Source: Theocolax elegans (lineage: Eukaryota; Arthropoda; Insecta; Hymenoptera; Cerocephalidae). From it: 64,000 nt of DNA. The notes below the pieces were generated by a model. That model had not been told where the DNA came from, did no database searches, and saw only the letters and a program-made list of their open reading frames with translations. Below are positions 10,646 to 23,271 of this stretch, one piece after another. Position numbers and translations under genes: made by a program. Within the stretch, counting starts at the first letter, position 1. Each line of letters begins with the position of its first letter. The stretch spans positions 63,832,887 to 63,896,886 of the forward strand of contig CM047431.1 in the NCBI GenBank assembly GCA_026168455.1, in the 5' to 3' direction.

Positions 10646-13600
10646 TACTTCGAGATGTAATTAGATACTTTTACTACAGTCTCGGATGATTTACAAACAG
10701 TTTTAATTATAAATAATTAAATAAATAAATAAATAAATAATATAATTGTTTAAAATATATATTTTTTTAATGAATAAAATAAAGTCGAAGATAAGTATGA
10801 GCGAACGCTACTGTGGCAGTGCCACTATTCCCGAAAAATCATTTGGAATTTCAATTGAAATATAGCGAATGTCAATGCCGTGGACATCGTGGTACGTTCG
10901 CGCGCAGCTTCGATGTCTCGGACGTACCACCATGTGCAGTAAAACCTTAATTAATTCAAAATTATTAGTCGTTTTGTAAAATGTTACTTCGAGATGTAAT
11001 TAGATACTTTTACTACAGTCTCGGATGATTTACAAACAGTTTTAATTATAAATAATTAAATAAATAAATAAATAAATAATATAATTGTTTAAAATATATA
11101 TTTTTTTAATGAATAAAATAAAGTCGAAGATAAGTATGAGCGAATGCTACTGTGGCAGTGCGATTATTCCCGAAAAATCATTTGGAATATCAATTGAAAT
11201 ATAGCGAATGTCAATGCCGTGGACATCGTGGTACGTTCGCGCGCAGCTTCGATGTCTCGGACGTACCACCATGTGCAGTAAAACCTTAATTAATTCAAAA
11301 TTATTAGTCGTTTTGTAAAATGTTACTTCGAGATGTAATTAGATACTTTTACTACAGCCTCGGATGATATACAACCAGTTTTAATTATAAATAATTAAAT
11401 AAATAAATAAATAAATAATATAATTGTTTAAAATATATATTTTCTTAATGAATAAAATAAAGTCGAAGATAAGTATAAGCGAATGCTACTGTGGCAGTGC
11501 GACTATTCCCGAAAAATTATTTGGAATATGAATTGAAATATAGTGAATGTCAATGCCGTGGACACCGTGGTACGTTCGCGCGCAGCTTCGATGTCTCGGA
11601 CGTACCACCATGTGCAGTAAAACCTTAATTAATTCAAAATTATTAGTCGTTTTGTAAAATGTTACTTCGAGATGTAATTAGATACTTTTACTACAGTCTC
11701 GGATGATTTACAAACAGTTTTAATTATAAATAATTAAATAAATAAATAAATAAATATAATTGTTTAAAATATATATATTTTTAATGAATAAAATAAAGTC
11801 GAAGATAAGTATGAGCGAATGCTACTGTGGCTGTGCGATTATTCCCAAAAAATTATTTGGACTATCAATTGAAATATAGTGAATGTCAATGCCGTGGACA
11901 TCGTGGTACGTTCGCGCGCAGCTTCGATGTCTCGGACGTACCACCATGTGCAGTAAAACCTTAGTTAATTTAAAATTATTAGTTTTTTTTGTAAAATGTT
12001 ACTTCGAGATGTAATTAGATACTTTTACTACAGTCTCGGATGATATACAACCAGTTTTAATTATAAATAATTAAATAAATAAATAAATAAATAATATAAT
12101 TGTTTAAAATATATATTTTCTTAATGAATAAAATAAAGTCGAAGATAAGTATAAGCGAATGCTACTGTGGCAGTGCGACTATTCCCGAAAAATTATTTGG
12201 AATATGAATTGAAATATAGTGAATGTCAATGCCGTGGACATCGTGGTACGTTCGCGCGCAGCTTCGATGTCTCGGACGTACCACCATGTGCAGTAAAACC
12301 TTAATTAATTCAAAATTATTAGTCGTTTGTAAAATGTTACTTCGAGATGTAATTAGATACTTTTACTACAGTCTCGGATGATTTACAAACAGTTTTAATT
12401 ATAAATAATTAAATAAATAAATAAATAAATAATATAATTGTTTAAAATATATATTTTTTAATGAATAAAATAAAGTCGAAGATAAGTATGAGCGAATGCT
12501 ACTGTGGCAGTGCGACTATTCCCGAAAAATTATTTGGAATATCATTGAAATATAGTGAATGTCAATGCCGTGGACATCGTGGTACGTTCGCGCGCAGCTT
12601 CGATGTCTCGGACGTACCACCATGTGCAGTAAAACCTTAATTAATTCAAAATTATTAGTCGTTTGTAAAATGTTACTTCGAGATGTAATTAGATACTTTT
12701 ACTACAGTCTCGGATGATTTACAAACAGTTTTAATTATAAATAATTAATAAATAAATAAATAAATAATATAATTGTTTAAAATATATATTTTTTAATGAA
12801 TAAAATAAAGTCGAAGATAAGTATGAGCGAAAGCTACTGTGGCAGTGCGACTATTCCCGAAAAATTATTTGGAATATGAATTGAAATATAGTGAATGTCA
12901 ATGCCGTGGACATCGTGGTACGTTCGCGCGCAGCTTCGATGTCTCGGACGTACCACCATGTGCAGTAAAACCTTAATTAATTCAAAATTATTAGTCGTTT
13001 TGTAAAATGTTACTTCGAGATGTAATTAGATACTTTTACTACAGTCTCGGATGATTTACAAACAGTTTTAATTATAAATAATTAAATAAATAAATAAATA
13101 AATAATATAATTGTTTAAAATATATATTTTCTTAATGAATAAAATAAAGTCGAAGATAAGTATAAGCGAATGCTACTGTGGCAGTGCGACTATTCCCGAA
13201 AAATTATTTGGAATATGAATTGAAATATAGTGAATGTCAATGCCGTGGACACCGTGGTACGTTCGCGCGCAGCTTCGATGTCTCGGACGTACCACCATGT
13301 GCAGTAAAACCTTAATTAATTTAAAATTATTAGTTTTTTTGTAAAATGGTACTTCGAGATGTAATTAGATACTTTTACTCAGTCTCGGATGATTACAAAC
13401 AGTTTTAATTATAAATAATTAAATAAATAAATAAATAATATAATTGATTAAAATATATAATTTTTTAATGAATAAAATAAAGTCGAAGATAAGTATGAGC
13501 GAACGCTACTGTGGCAGTGCCACTATTCCCAAAAAATTATTTGGACTATCAATTGAAATATAGTGAATGTCAATGCCGTGGACATCGTGGTACGTTCGCG

Positions 13601-16600
13601 CGCAGCTTCGATGTCTCGGACGTACCACCATGTGCAGTAAAACCTTAATTAATTTAAAATTATTAGTTTTTTTTGTAAAATGGTACTTCGAGATGTAATT
13701 AGATACTTTTCTACAGTCTCGGATGATATACAAACAGTTTTAATTATAAATAATTAAATAAATAAATAAATAAATAATATAATTGTTTAAAATATATATT
13801 TTTTAATGAATAAAATAAAGTCGAAGATAAGTATGAGCGAATGCTACTGAGGCAGTGCGACTATTCCCGAAAAAATTATTTGGAATATCAATTGAAATAT
13901 AGTGAATGTCAATGCCGTGGACATCGTGGGTACGTTCGCGCGCAGCTTCGATGTCTCGGACGTACCACCATGTGCAGTAAAACCTTAATTAATTAAAATT
14001 ATTAGTCGTTTTTGTAAAATGTTACTTCGAGATGTAATTAGATACTTTTACTACAGTCTCGGATGATTTACAAACAGTTTTAATTATAAATAATTAAATA
14101 AATAAATAAATAAATAATATATTGTTTAAAATATATATTTTTTAATGAATAAAATAAAGTCGAAGATAAGTATGAGCGAATGCTACTGTGGCAGTGCGAC
14201 TATTCCCGAAAAATTATTTGGAATATCAATTGAAATATAGTGAATGTCAATGCCGTGGACATCGTGGTACGTTCGCGCGCAGCTTCGATGTCTCGGACGT
14301 ACCACCATGTGCAGTAAAACCTTAATTAATTTAAAATTATTAGTCGTTTTGTAAAATGTTACTTCGAGATGTAATTAGATACTTTTACTACAGTCTCGGA
14401 TGATTTACAAACAGTTTTAATTATAAATAATTAAATAAATAAATAAATAAATAATATAATTGTTTAAAATATATATTTTTTAATGAATAAAATAAAGTCG
14501 AAGATAAGTATGAGCGAATGCTACTGTGGCAGTGCGACTATTCCCGAAAAATTATTTGGAATATCAATTGAAATATAGTGAATGTCAATGCCGTGGACAT
14601 CGTGGGTACGTTCGCGCGCAGCTTCGATGTCTCGGACGTACCACCATGTGCAGTAAAACCTTAATTAATTCAAAATTATTAGTCGTTTTGTAAAATGTTA
14701 CTTCGAGATGTAATTAGATACTTTACTACAGTCTCGGATGATTACAACCGGTTTTACCTAGTAGAATTTTAAATATGAAAATGGGCTTAAAACTAAGAAA
14801 TGGCCAGTGAAACTGGTCAGGTTCTATCTCAAAATGAAACGCTTTTTCACACCTTTCTTGACCATTTCTTAGATGGACATAACCTTCATCAAATATGAAA
14901 CAACTTTTCGGGTAATCCTGTAAACAAAACTTAAAGCGTGTTGTGAAATTTGATCGGTTTACCATTTGTAATAGATACAGACGCTTATTTACGCTATATA
15001 AATAGTACTTTTAAAGATATTTCGACGTTTATCATTTTTGTCTCAAATTGAGCCAAATCATTTTAGGAGCTTGTTCATGGCTATTATACCTAGCTAAATG
15101 GCCAATTTTTCTTAGTCTACTTAAATTCCAAAAGCATTTTGGATGGTCAGAAAAGGTTTATAATTGGAATGAAAACTATGAAATGGGCAGGAAAGGTTCG
15201 AAAAAGCGTTCATTCTTGTACACGATGACCAAGCGTCCTAGTTAGTTTATAGATTGACATGAGACGCTACTCAGTAAATGGCTACAAAATTTTTGTTGAT
15301 TCCACCAGGTAATTATAATAATTAAATAAATAAAAAATAAATAATATAATTGTTTAAAATATATATTTTTTAATGAATAAAATAAGTCGAAGATAAGTAT
15401 AGCGAATGCTACTGTGGCAGTGCGACTATTCCCGAAAAATTATTTGGAATATCAATTGAAATATAGTGAATGTCAATGCCGTGGACATCGTGGTACGTTC
15501 GCGCGCAGCTTCGATGTCTCGGACGTACCACCATGTGCAGTAAAACCTTAATTAATTTAAAATTATTAGTTTTTTTGTAAAATGTTACTTCGAGATGTAA
15601 TTAGATACTTTTACTACAGCCTCGGATGATATACAACCAGTTTTAATTATAAATAATAAATAAATAAATAAATAAATAATATAATTGTTTAAAATATATT
15701 TTTTTAATGAATAAAATAAAGTCGAAGATAAGTATAAGCGAATGCTACTGTGGCAGTGCGACTATTCCCGAAAAATTATTTGGAATATGAATTGAAATAT
15801 AGTGAATGTCAATGCCGTGGACATCGTGGTACGTTCGCGCGCAGCTTCGATGTCTCGGACGTACCACCATGTGCAGTAAAACCTTAATTAATTAAAAATT
15901 ATTAGTCGTTTTGTAAAATGTTACTTCGAGATGTAATTAGATACTTTTACTACAGTCTCGGATGATTTACAAACAGTTTTAATTATAAATAATTAAATAA
16001 ATAAATAAATAAATAATATAATTGTTTAAAATATATATTTTTTAATGAATAAAATAAAGTCGAAGATAAGTATGAGCGAATGCTACTGTGGCTGTGCGAC
16101 TATTCCCGAAAAAATTATTTGGAATATCATTGAAATATAGTGAATGTCAATGCCGTGGACATCGTGGTACGTTCGCGCGCAGCTTCGATGTCTCGGACGT
16201 ACCACCATGTGCAGTAAAACCTTAATTAATTCAAAATTATTAGTTGTTTTGTAAAATGTTACTTCGAGATGTAATTAGATACTTTTACTACAGTCTCGGA
16301 TGATTTACAAACAGTTTTAATTATAAATAATTAAATAAATAAATAAATAAATAATATAATTGTTTAAAATATATATTTTTTTAATGAATAAAATAAAGTC
16401 GAAGATAAGTATGAGCGAATGCTACTGTGGCTAGTGCGACTATTCCCGAAAAATTATTTGGAATATCAATTGAAATATAGTGAATGTCAATGCCGTGGAC
16501 ATCGTGGTACGTTCGCGCGCAGCTTCGATGTCTCGGACGTACCACCATGTGCAGTAAAACCTTAATTAATTTCAAAATTATTAGTCGTTTTTGTAAAATG

Positions 16601-19600
16601 TTACTTCGAGATGTAATTAGATACTTTTACTACAGTCTCGGATGATTACAAACAGTTTTAATTATAAATAATTAATAAATAAATAAATAAATAATATAAT
16701 TGTTTAAAATATATATTTTCTTAATGAATAAAATAAAGTCGAAGATAAGTATAAGCGAATGCTACTGTGGCAGTGCGACTATTCCCGAAAAATTATTTGG
16801 AATATGAATTGAAATATAGTGAATGTCAATGCCGTGGACATCGTGGTACGTTCGCGCGCAGCTTCGATGTCTCGGACGTACCACCATGTGCAGTAAAACC
16901 TTAATTAATTCAAAATTATTAGTCGTTTTGTAAAATGTTACTTCGAGATGTAATTAGATACTTTTACTACAGTCTCGGATGATTTACAAACAGTTTTAAT
17001 TATAAATAATTAAATAAATAAATAAATAAATAATAATTGTTTAAAATATATATTTTCTTAATGAATAAAATAAAGTCGAAGATAAGTATAAGCGAATGCT
17101 ACTGTGGCAGTGCGACTATTCCCGAAAAATTATTTGGAATATCAATTGAAATATAGTGAATGTCAATGCCGTGGACACCGTGGTACGTTCGCGCGCAGCT
17201 TCGATGTCTCGGACGTACCACCATGTGCAGTAAAACCTTAATTAATTAAAATTATTAGTCTTTTTTGTAAAATGGTACTTCGAGATGTAATTAGATACTT
17301 TTACTACAGTCTCGGATGATTTACAAACAGTTTTAATTATAAATAATTAAATAAATAAATAAATAATATAATTGTTTAAAATATATATTTTTTTAATGAA
17401 TAAAATAAAGTCGAAGATAAGTATGAGCGAATGCTACTGTGGCAGTGCGACTATTCCCGAAAAATTATTTGGAATATGAATTGAAATATAGTGAATGTCA
17501 ATGCCGTGGACATCGTGGTACGTTCGCGCGCAGCTTCGATGTCTCGGACGTACCACCATGTGCAGTAAAACCTTAATTAATTCAAAATTATTAGTCGTTT
17601 TGTAAAATGTTACTTCGAGATGTAATTAGATACTTTTACTACAGTCTCGGATGATTTACAAACAGTTTTAATTATAAATAATTAAATAAATAAATAAATA
17701 AATAATATAATTGTTTAAAATATATATTTTTTTAATGAATAAAATAAAGTCGAAGATAAGTATGAAGCGAATGCTACTGTGGCAGTGCGACTATTCCCGA
17801 AAAATTATTTGGAATATCAATTGAAATATAGTGAATGTCAATGCCGTGGACATCGTGGTACGTTCGCGCGCAGCTTCGATGTCTCGGACGTACCACCATG
17901 TGCAGTAAAACCTTAATTAATTTCAAAATTATTAGTCGTTTTTGTAAAATGTTACTTCGAGATGTAATTAGATACTTTTACTACAGTCTCGGATGATTTA
18001 CAAACAGTTTTAATTATAAATTAATTAAATAAATAAATAAATAAATAATATAATTGTTTAAAATATATATTTTTTAATGAATAAAATAAAGTCGAAGATA
18101 AGTATGAGCGAACTGCTACTGTGGCAGTGCGACTATTCCCGAAAAATTATTTGGAATATCAATTGAAATATAGTGAATGTCAATGCCGTGGACATCGTGG
18201 TACGTTCGCGCGCAGCTTCGATGTCTCGGACGTACCACCATGTGCAGTAAAACCTTAATTAATTTCAAAATTATTAGTCGTTTTTGTAAAATGTTACTTC
18301 GAGATGTAATTAGATACTTTTACTACAGTCTCGGATGATTTACAAACAGTTTTAATTATAAATAATTAAATAAATAAATAAATAATATAATTGTTTAAAA
18401 TATATATTTTCTTAATGAATAAAATAAAGTCGAAGATAAGTATAAGCGAATGCTACTGATGGCAGTGCGACTATTCCCGAAAAAATTATTTGGAATATGA
18501 ATTGAATATAGTGAATGTCAATGCCGTGGACATCCGTGGTACGTTCGCGCGCAGCTTCGATGTCTCGGACGTACCACCATGTGCAGTAAAACCTTAATTA
18601 ATTCAAAATTATTAGTCGTTTTGTAAAATGTTACTTCGAGATGTAATTAGATACTTTTACTACAGTCTCGGATGATTTACAACCAGTTTTAATTATAAAT
18701 AATTAAATAAATAATAAATAAATAATATAATGTTTAAAATATATATTTTTTAATGAATAAAATAAAGTCGAAGATAAGTATGAGCGAATGCTACTGTGGC
18801 ATGTGCGACTTATTCCCGAAAAATTATTTGGACTATCAATTGAAATATAGTGAATGTCAATGCCGTGGACATCGTGGTACGTTCGCGCGCAGCTTCGATG
18901 TCTCGGACGTACCACCATGTGCAGTAAAACCTTAATTAATTTAAAATTATTAGTTTTTTTTGTAAAATGGTACTTCGAGATGTAATTAGATACTTTTACT
19001 ACAGTCTCGGATGATTTACAAACAGTTTTAATTATAAATAATTAAATAAATAAATAAATAAATAATATAATTGTTTAAAATATATATTTTTTTAATGAAT
19101 AAAATAAAGTCGAAGATAAGTATGAGCGAATGCTACTGTGGCAGTGCGACTATTCCCGAAAAATTATTTGGACTATCAATTGAAATATAGTGAATGTCAA
19201 TGCGTGGACACCGTGGTACGTTCGCGCGCAGCTTCGATGTCTCGGACGTACCACCATGTGCAGTAAAACCTTAATTAATTCAAATTATTAGTCTTTTTTT
19301 GTAAAATGGTTACTTCGAGATGTAATTAGATACTTTTACTACAGTCTCGGATGATTTACAACCGGTTTTAATTATAAATAATAAATAAATAAATAAATAA
19401 ATAATATAATTGTTTAAAATATATATTTTTTTAATGAATAAAATAAAGTCGAAGATAAGTATGAGCGAATGCTACTGTGGCAGTGCGACTATTCCCGAAA
19501 AATTATTTGGAATATCAATTGAAATATAGTGAATGTCAATGCCGTGGACACTCGTGGTACGTTCGCGCGCAGCTTCGATGTCTCGGACGTACCACCATGT

Positions 19601-22298
19601 GCAGTAAAACCTTAATTAATTCAAAATATTAGTCGTTTTGTAAAATGTTACTTCGAGATGTAATTAGATACTTTTACTACAGTCTCGGATGATTTACAAC
19701 CGGTTTTAATTATAAATAATTAAATAAATAAATAAATAATATAATTGTTTAAAATATATATTTTCTTAATGAATAAAATAAAGTCGAAGATAAGTATGAA
19801 GCGAATGCTACTGTGGCAGTGCGACTATTCCCGAAAAATTATTTGGAATATGAATTGAAATATAGTGAATGTCAATGCCGTGGACATCGTGGTACGTTCG
19901 CGCGCAGCTTCGATGTCTCGGACGTACCACCATGTGCAGTAAAACCTTAATTAATTCAAAATTATTAGTCGTTTTGTAAAATGTTACTTCGAGATGTAAT
20001 TAGATACTTTTACTACAGTCTCGGATGATTTACAAACAGTTTTAATTATAAATAATTAAATAAATAAATAAATAAATAATATAATTGTTTAAAATATATA
20101 TTTTTTTAATGAATAAAATAAAGTCGAAGATAAGTATGAGCGAATGCTACTGTGGCAGTGCGACTATTCCCGAAAAATTATTTGGAATATCAATTGAAAT
20201 ATAGTGAATGTCAATGCCGTGGACATCGTGGTACGTTCGCGCGCAGCTTCGATGTCTCGGACGTACCACCATGTGCAGTAAACCTTAATTAATTCAAATT
20301 ATTAGTCGTTTTTGTAAAATGTTACTTCGAGATGTAATTAGATACTTTTACTACAGTCTCGGATGATTTACAAACAGTTTTAATTATAAATAATTAAATA
20401 AATAAATAAATAAATAATATATTGTTTAAAATATATATTTTTTTAATGAATAAAATAAAGTCGAAGATAAGTATGAGCGAATGCTACTGTGGCAGTGCGA
20501 CTATTCCCGAAAAATTATTTGGAATATCATTGAAATATAGTGAATGTCAATGCCGTGGACATCGTGGTACGTTCGCGCGCAGCTTCGATGTCTCGGACGT
20601 ACCACCATGTGCAGTAAAACCTTAATTAATTTAAAATTATTAGTTTTTTTTTGTAAATGTTACTTCGAGATGTAATTAGATACTTTTACTACAGTCTCGG
20701 ATGATTTACAAACAGTTTTAATTATAAATAATTAAATAAATAAATAAATAAATAATATAATTGTTTAAAATATATATTTTTTTAATGAATAAAATAAAGT
20801 CGAAGATAAGTATGAGCGAATGCTACTGTGGCTGTGCGATTATTCCCAAAAAATTATTTGGACTATCAATTGAAATATAGTGAATGTCAATGCCGTGGAC
20901 ATCGTGGTACGTTCGCGCGCAGCTTCGATGTCTCGGACGTACCACCATGTGCAGTAAAACCTTAATTAATTCAAAATTATTAGTCGTTTTTGTAAAATGT
21001 TACTTCGAGATGTAATTAGATACTTTTTACTACAGTCTCGGATGATTTACAAACAGTTTTAATTATAAATAATTAAATAAATAATAAATAAATAATATAA
21101 TTGTTTAAAATATATATTTTTTTAATGAATAAAATAAAGTCGAAGATAAGTATGAGCGAATGCTACTGTGGCAGTGCGACTATTCCCGAAAAATTATTTG
21201 GAATATCAATTGAAATATAGTGAATGTCAATGCCGTGGACATCAGTGGTACGTTCGCGCGCAGCTTCGATGTCTCGGACGTACCACCATGTGCAGTAAAA
21301 CCTTAATTAATTTCAAATTATTAGTCTTTTTTGTAAAATGTTACTTCGAGATGTAATTAGATACTTTTACTACATCCTCGGATGATTTACAAACAGTTTT
21401 AATTATCATTAATAAATAAATAAATAAATAAATAAATAATATAATTGTTTAAAATATATATTTTTTTAATGAATAAAATAAAGTCGAAGATAAGTATGAG
21501 CGAACGCTACTGTGGCAGTGCCACTATTCCCGAAAAATCATTTGGAATTTCAATTGAAATATAGCGAATGTCAATGCCGTGGACATCGTGGTACGTTCGC
21601 GCGCAGCTTCGATGTCTCGGACGTACCACCATGTGCAGTAAAACCTTAATTAATTCAAAATTATTAGTCGTTTTTGTAAAATGTTACTTCGAGATGTAAT
21701 TAGATACTTTTACTACAGTCTCGGATGATTTACAAACAGTTTTAATTATAAATAATTAAATAAATAAATAAATAAATAATATAATTGTTTAAAATATATA
21801 TTTTCTTAATGAATAAAATAAAGTCGAAGATAAGTATAAGCGAATGCTACTGTGGCAGTGCGACTATTCCCGAAAAATTATTTGGAATATGAATTGAAAT
21901 ATAGTGAATGTCAATGCCGTGGACATCCGTGGTACGTTCGCGCGCAGCTTCGATGTCTCGGACGTACCACCATGTGCAGTAAAACCTTAATTAATTCAAA
22001 TTATTATCGTTTTTTTGTAAAATGTTACTTCGAGATGTAATTAGATACTTTTACTACATCCTCGGATGATATACAACCAGTTTTAATTATAATAATTAAA
22101 TAAATAAATAAATAAATAATAAAAATGTTTAAAATATATATTTTTTTAATGAATAAAATAAAGTCGAAGATAAGTATGAGCGAATGCTACTGTGGCTGTG
22201 CGATTATTCCCGAAAAATTATTTGGACTATCAATTGAAATATAGTGAATGTCAATGCCGTGGACATCGTGGTACGTTCGCGCGCAGCTTCGATGTCTC
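10646..22298. repeat. Satellite array, about 33 monomers of ~338 bp
   Basis: The landmark tacttcgagatgtaatta recurs at about 10646, 10984, 11323, 11662, 12000, 12338 and so on to 22026, with spacing 333-346 bp. Each monomer has an (AAAT)n-rich segment, the block aataaagtcgaagataag, and a GC-richer core. The core contains CATCGTGGTACGT and, 22 bases on, ACGTACCACCATG, which pair as a 13-bp stem with one mismatch. The core is nearly invariant while the AT segment varies in AAAT copy number. Variants exist (for example aagtataagcg with aatatgaattg, versus aagtatgagcg with aatatcaattg) without strict higher-order order. The array is broken once by a MITE and ends abruptly in the core at 22298. 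It is non-coding. The location suggests heterochromatin, which is inference. Confidence 0.95.
14757..15309. mobile_element. 553-bp MITE inserted in the satellite array
   Basis: It splits one monomer: ...ggtttta on the left and taattata on the right, consistent with a duplicated TA target. The ends CCTAGTAGAAT and, in reverse complement, CCTGGTGGAAT are inverted repeats. Inside, sub-terminal segments (aaacgctttttcacacctttc and aaaggttcgaaaaagcgtt) are also inverted copies. No plausible protein. It entered after the array had formed. Confidence 0.85.
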
Positions 22299-22446
22299 AA
22301 ATGTATAAGATTACTAAAATTATGTTTATAAAATCCGAAACTTTCGCGAATCTGATTAGTCGTTAGTGTGGACTCAACATTTTTTTGCCTAACCTGGGTT
22401 ATTTACAAGTTACTTTTAATTGTAAATATTTATTTAAATACATTGA

Positions 22447-23084
22447 TAAATATATTTGGTGGTTTTCTCTGAAGTCGAAGATGAAAAAATTAATATTGCT
22501 GTAATTGTGCGAATATGTTTTTGATGTGTCCAGAAATTCCCCTGAATTTCCTCATATTTTTTCGGGCCGTTATTTTAAGTTACAGAGAGTCATAATTGAT
22601 ATTTTAGCACTTTTTGAATTATATGCTCATTTTCATTTATTTGTAGGTCCCATTGGATGCATTTTTATTAAAAATATAATTATGACTTTTGTTGTAAAAT
22701 TATCTGAATTTTTCATTAAAAATACTTTTAAAGTCATATCAGTAAATGATATCATACTCTTGAAAGCCATTTTAACTTTAAATATTGAAAATCAGCAATT
22801 CTGCTCCGGACTCTGAAAACCAAATAGTGTCTAAAACTTGTCTTTTTATAGTCAGAAACAGCCTACAAATTTCCAGAGTGGGTCTAAACCATTAAGACCA
22901 CTTTTGGTCAAATATCTGGGAAAAATGCCCGAAATATCAATAGTCATGCAGTTACTTTGGAGTGTAGAAAGCATCTACACTTTGCTGAGTTTCAATGTAA
23001 TCTCCGGTCAGCTGTTAAAAAAGTCTACTAGCAATATTAATTTTTTTCATCTTCGATTTCAGAATGAACCACCTATATTTATAT
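22447..23084. mobile_element. Fold-back MITE with ~45-bp inverted ends
   Basis: The left segment 22458-22500 (ggtggttttctctgaagtcg... to taatattgct) is matched by the reverse complement of 23030-23073 (agcaatattaat... to gaaccacc). The arms are diverged at several positions. The two short ORFs inside it have no recognisable domain. It sits upstream of, possibly within an intron of, the Mutator-like transposase relic. Confidence 0.7.
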
Positions 23085-23271
23085 TTATATTGTAATGTTG
23101 AATATTACCTTCGTTTTATTGGTGACAAATAATGTAGTTTTTTGAACCCAATTAACTTAGTCAACCAAGTTGGTGACATGTAATGTGTGTAGAAACGTTA
23201 TTGATTTCTGTGGTTTATGTGATAAGAATAATTACGTTCTTGTTTTATTGATGTTTTTAATTTTTTTCTAG

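Noticed and set aside
13506..21356. Short ORFs of 60-75 codons inside satellite monomers
   Set aside because: Their presence depends on one-base indels between monomers. They are not consistently open across the array.
10646..22298. Possible CRISPR array because of regular repeats
   Set aside because: The whole ~338-bp monomer is conserved, with no unique spacers and no cas genes. The setting is eukaryotic. It is satellite DNA.
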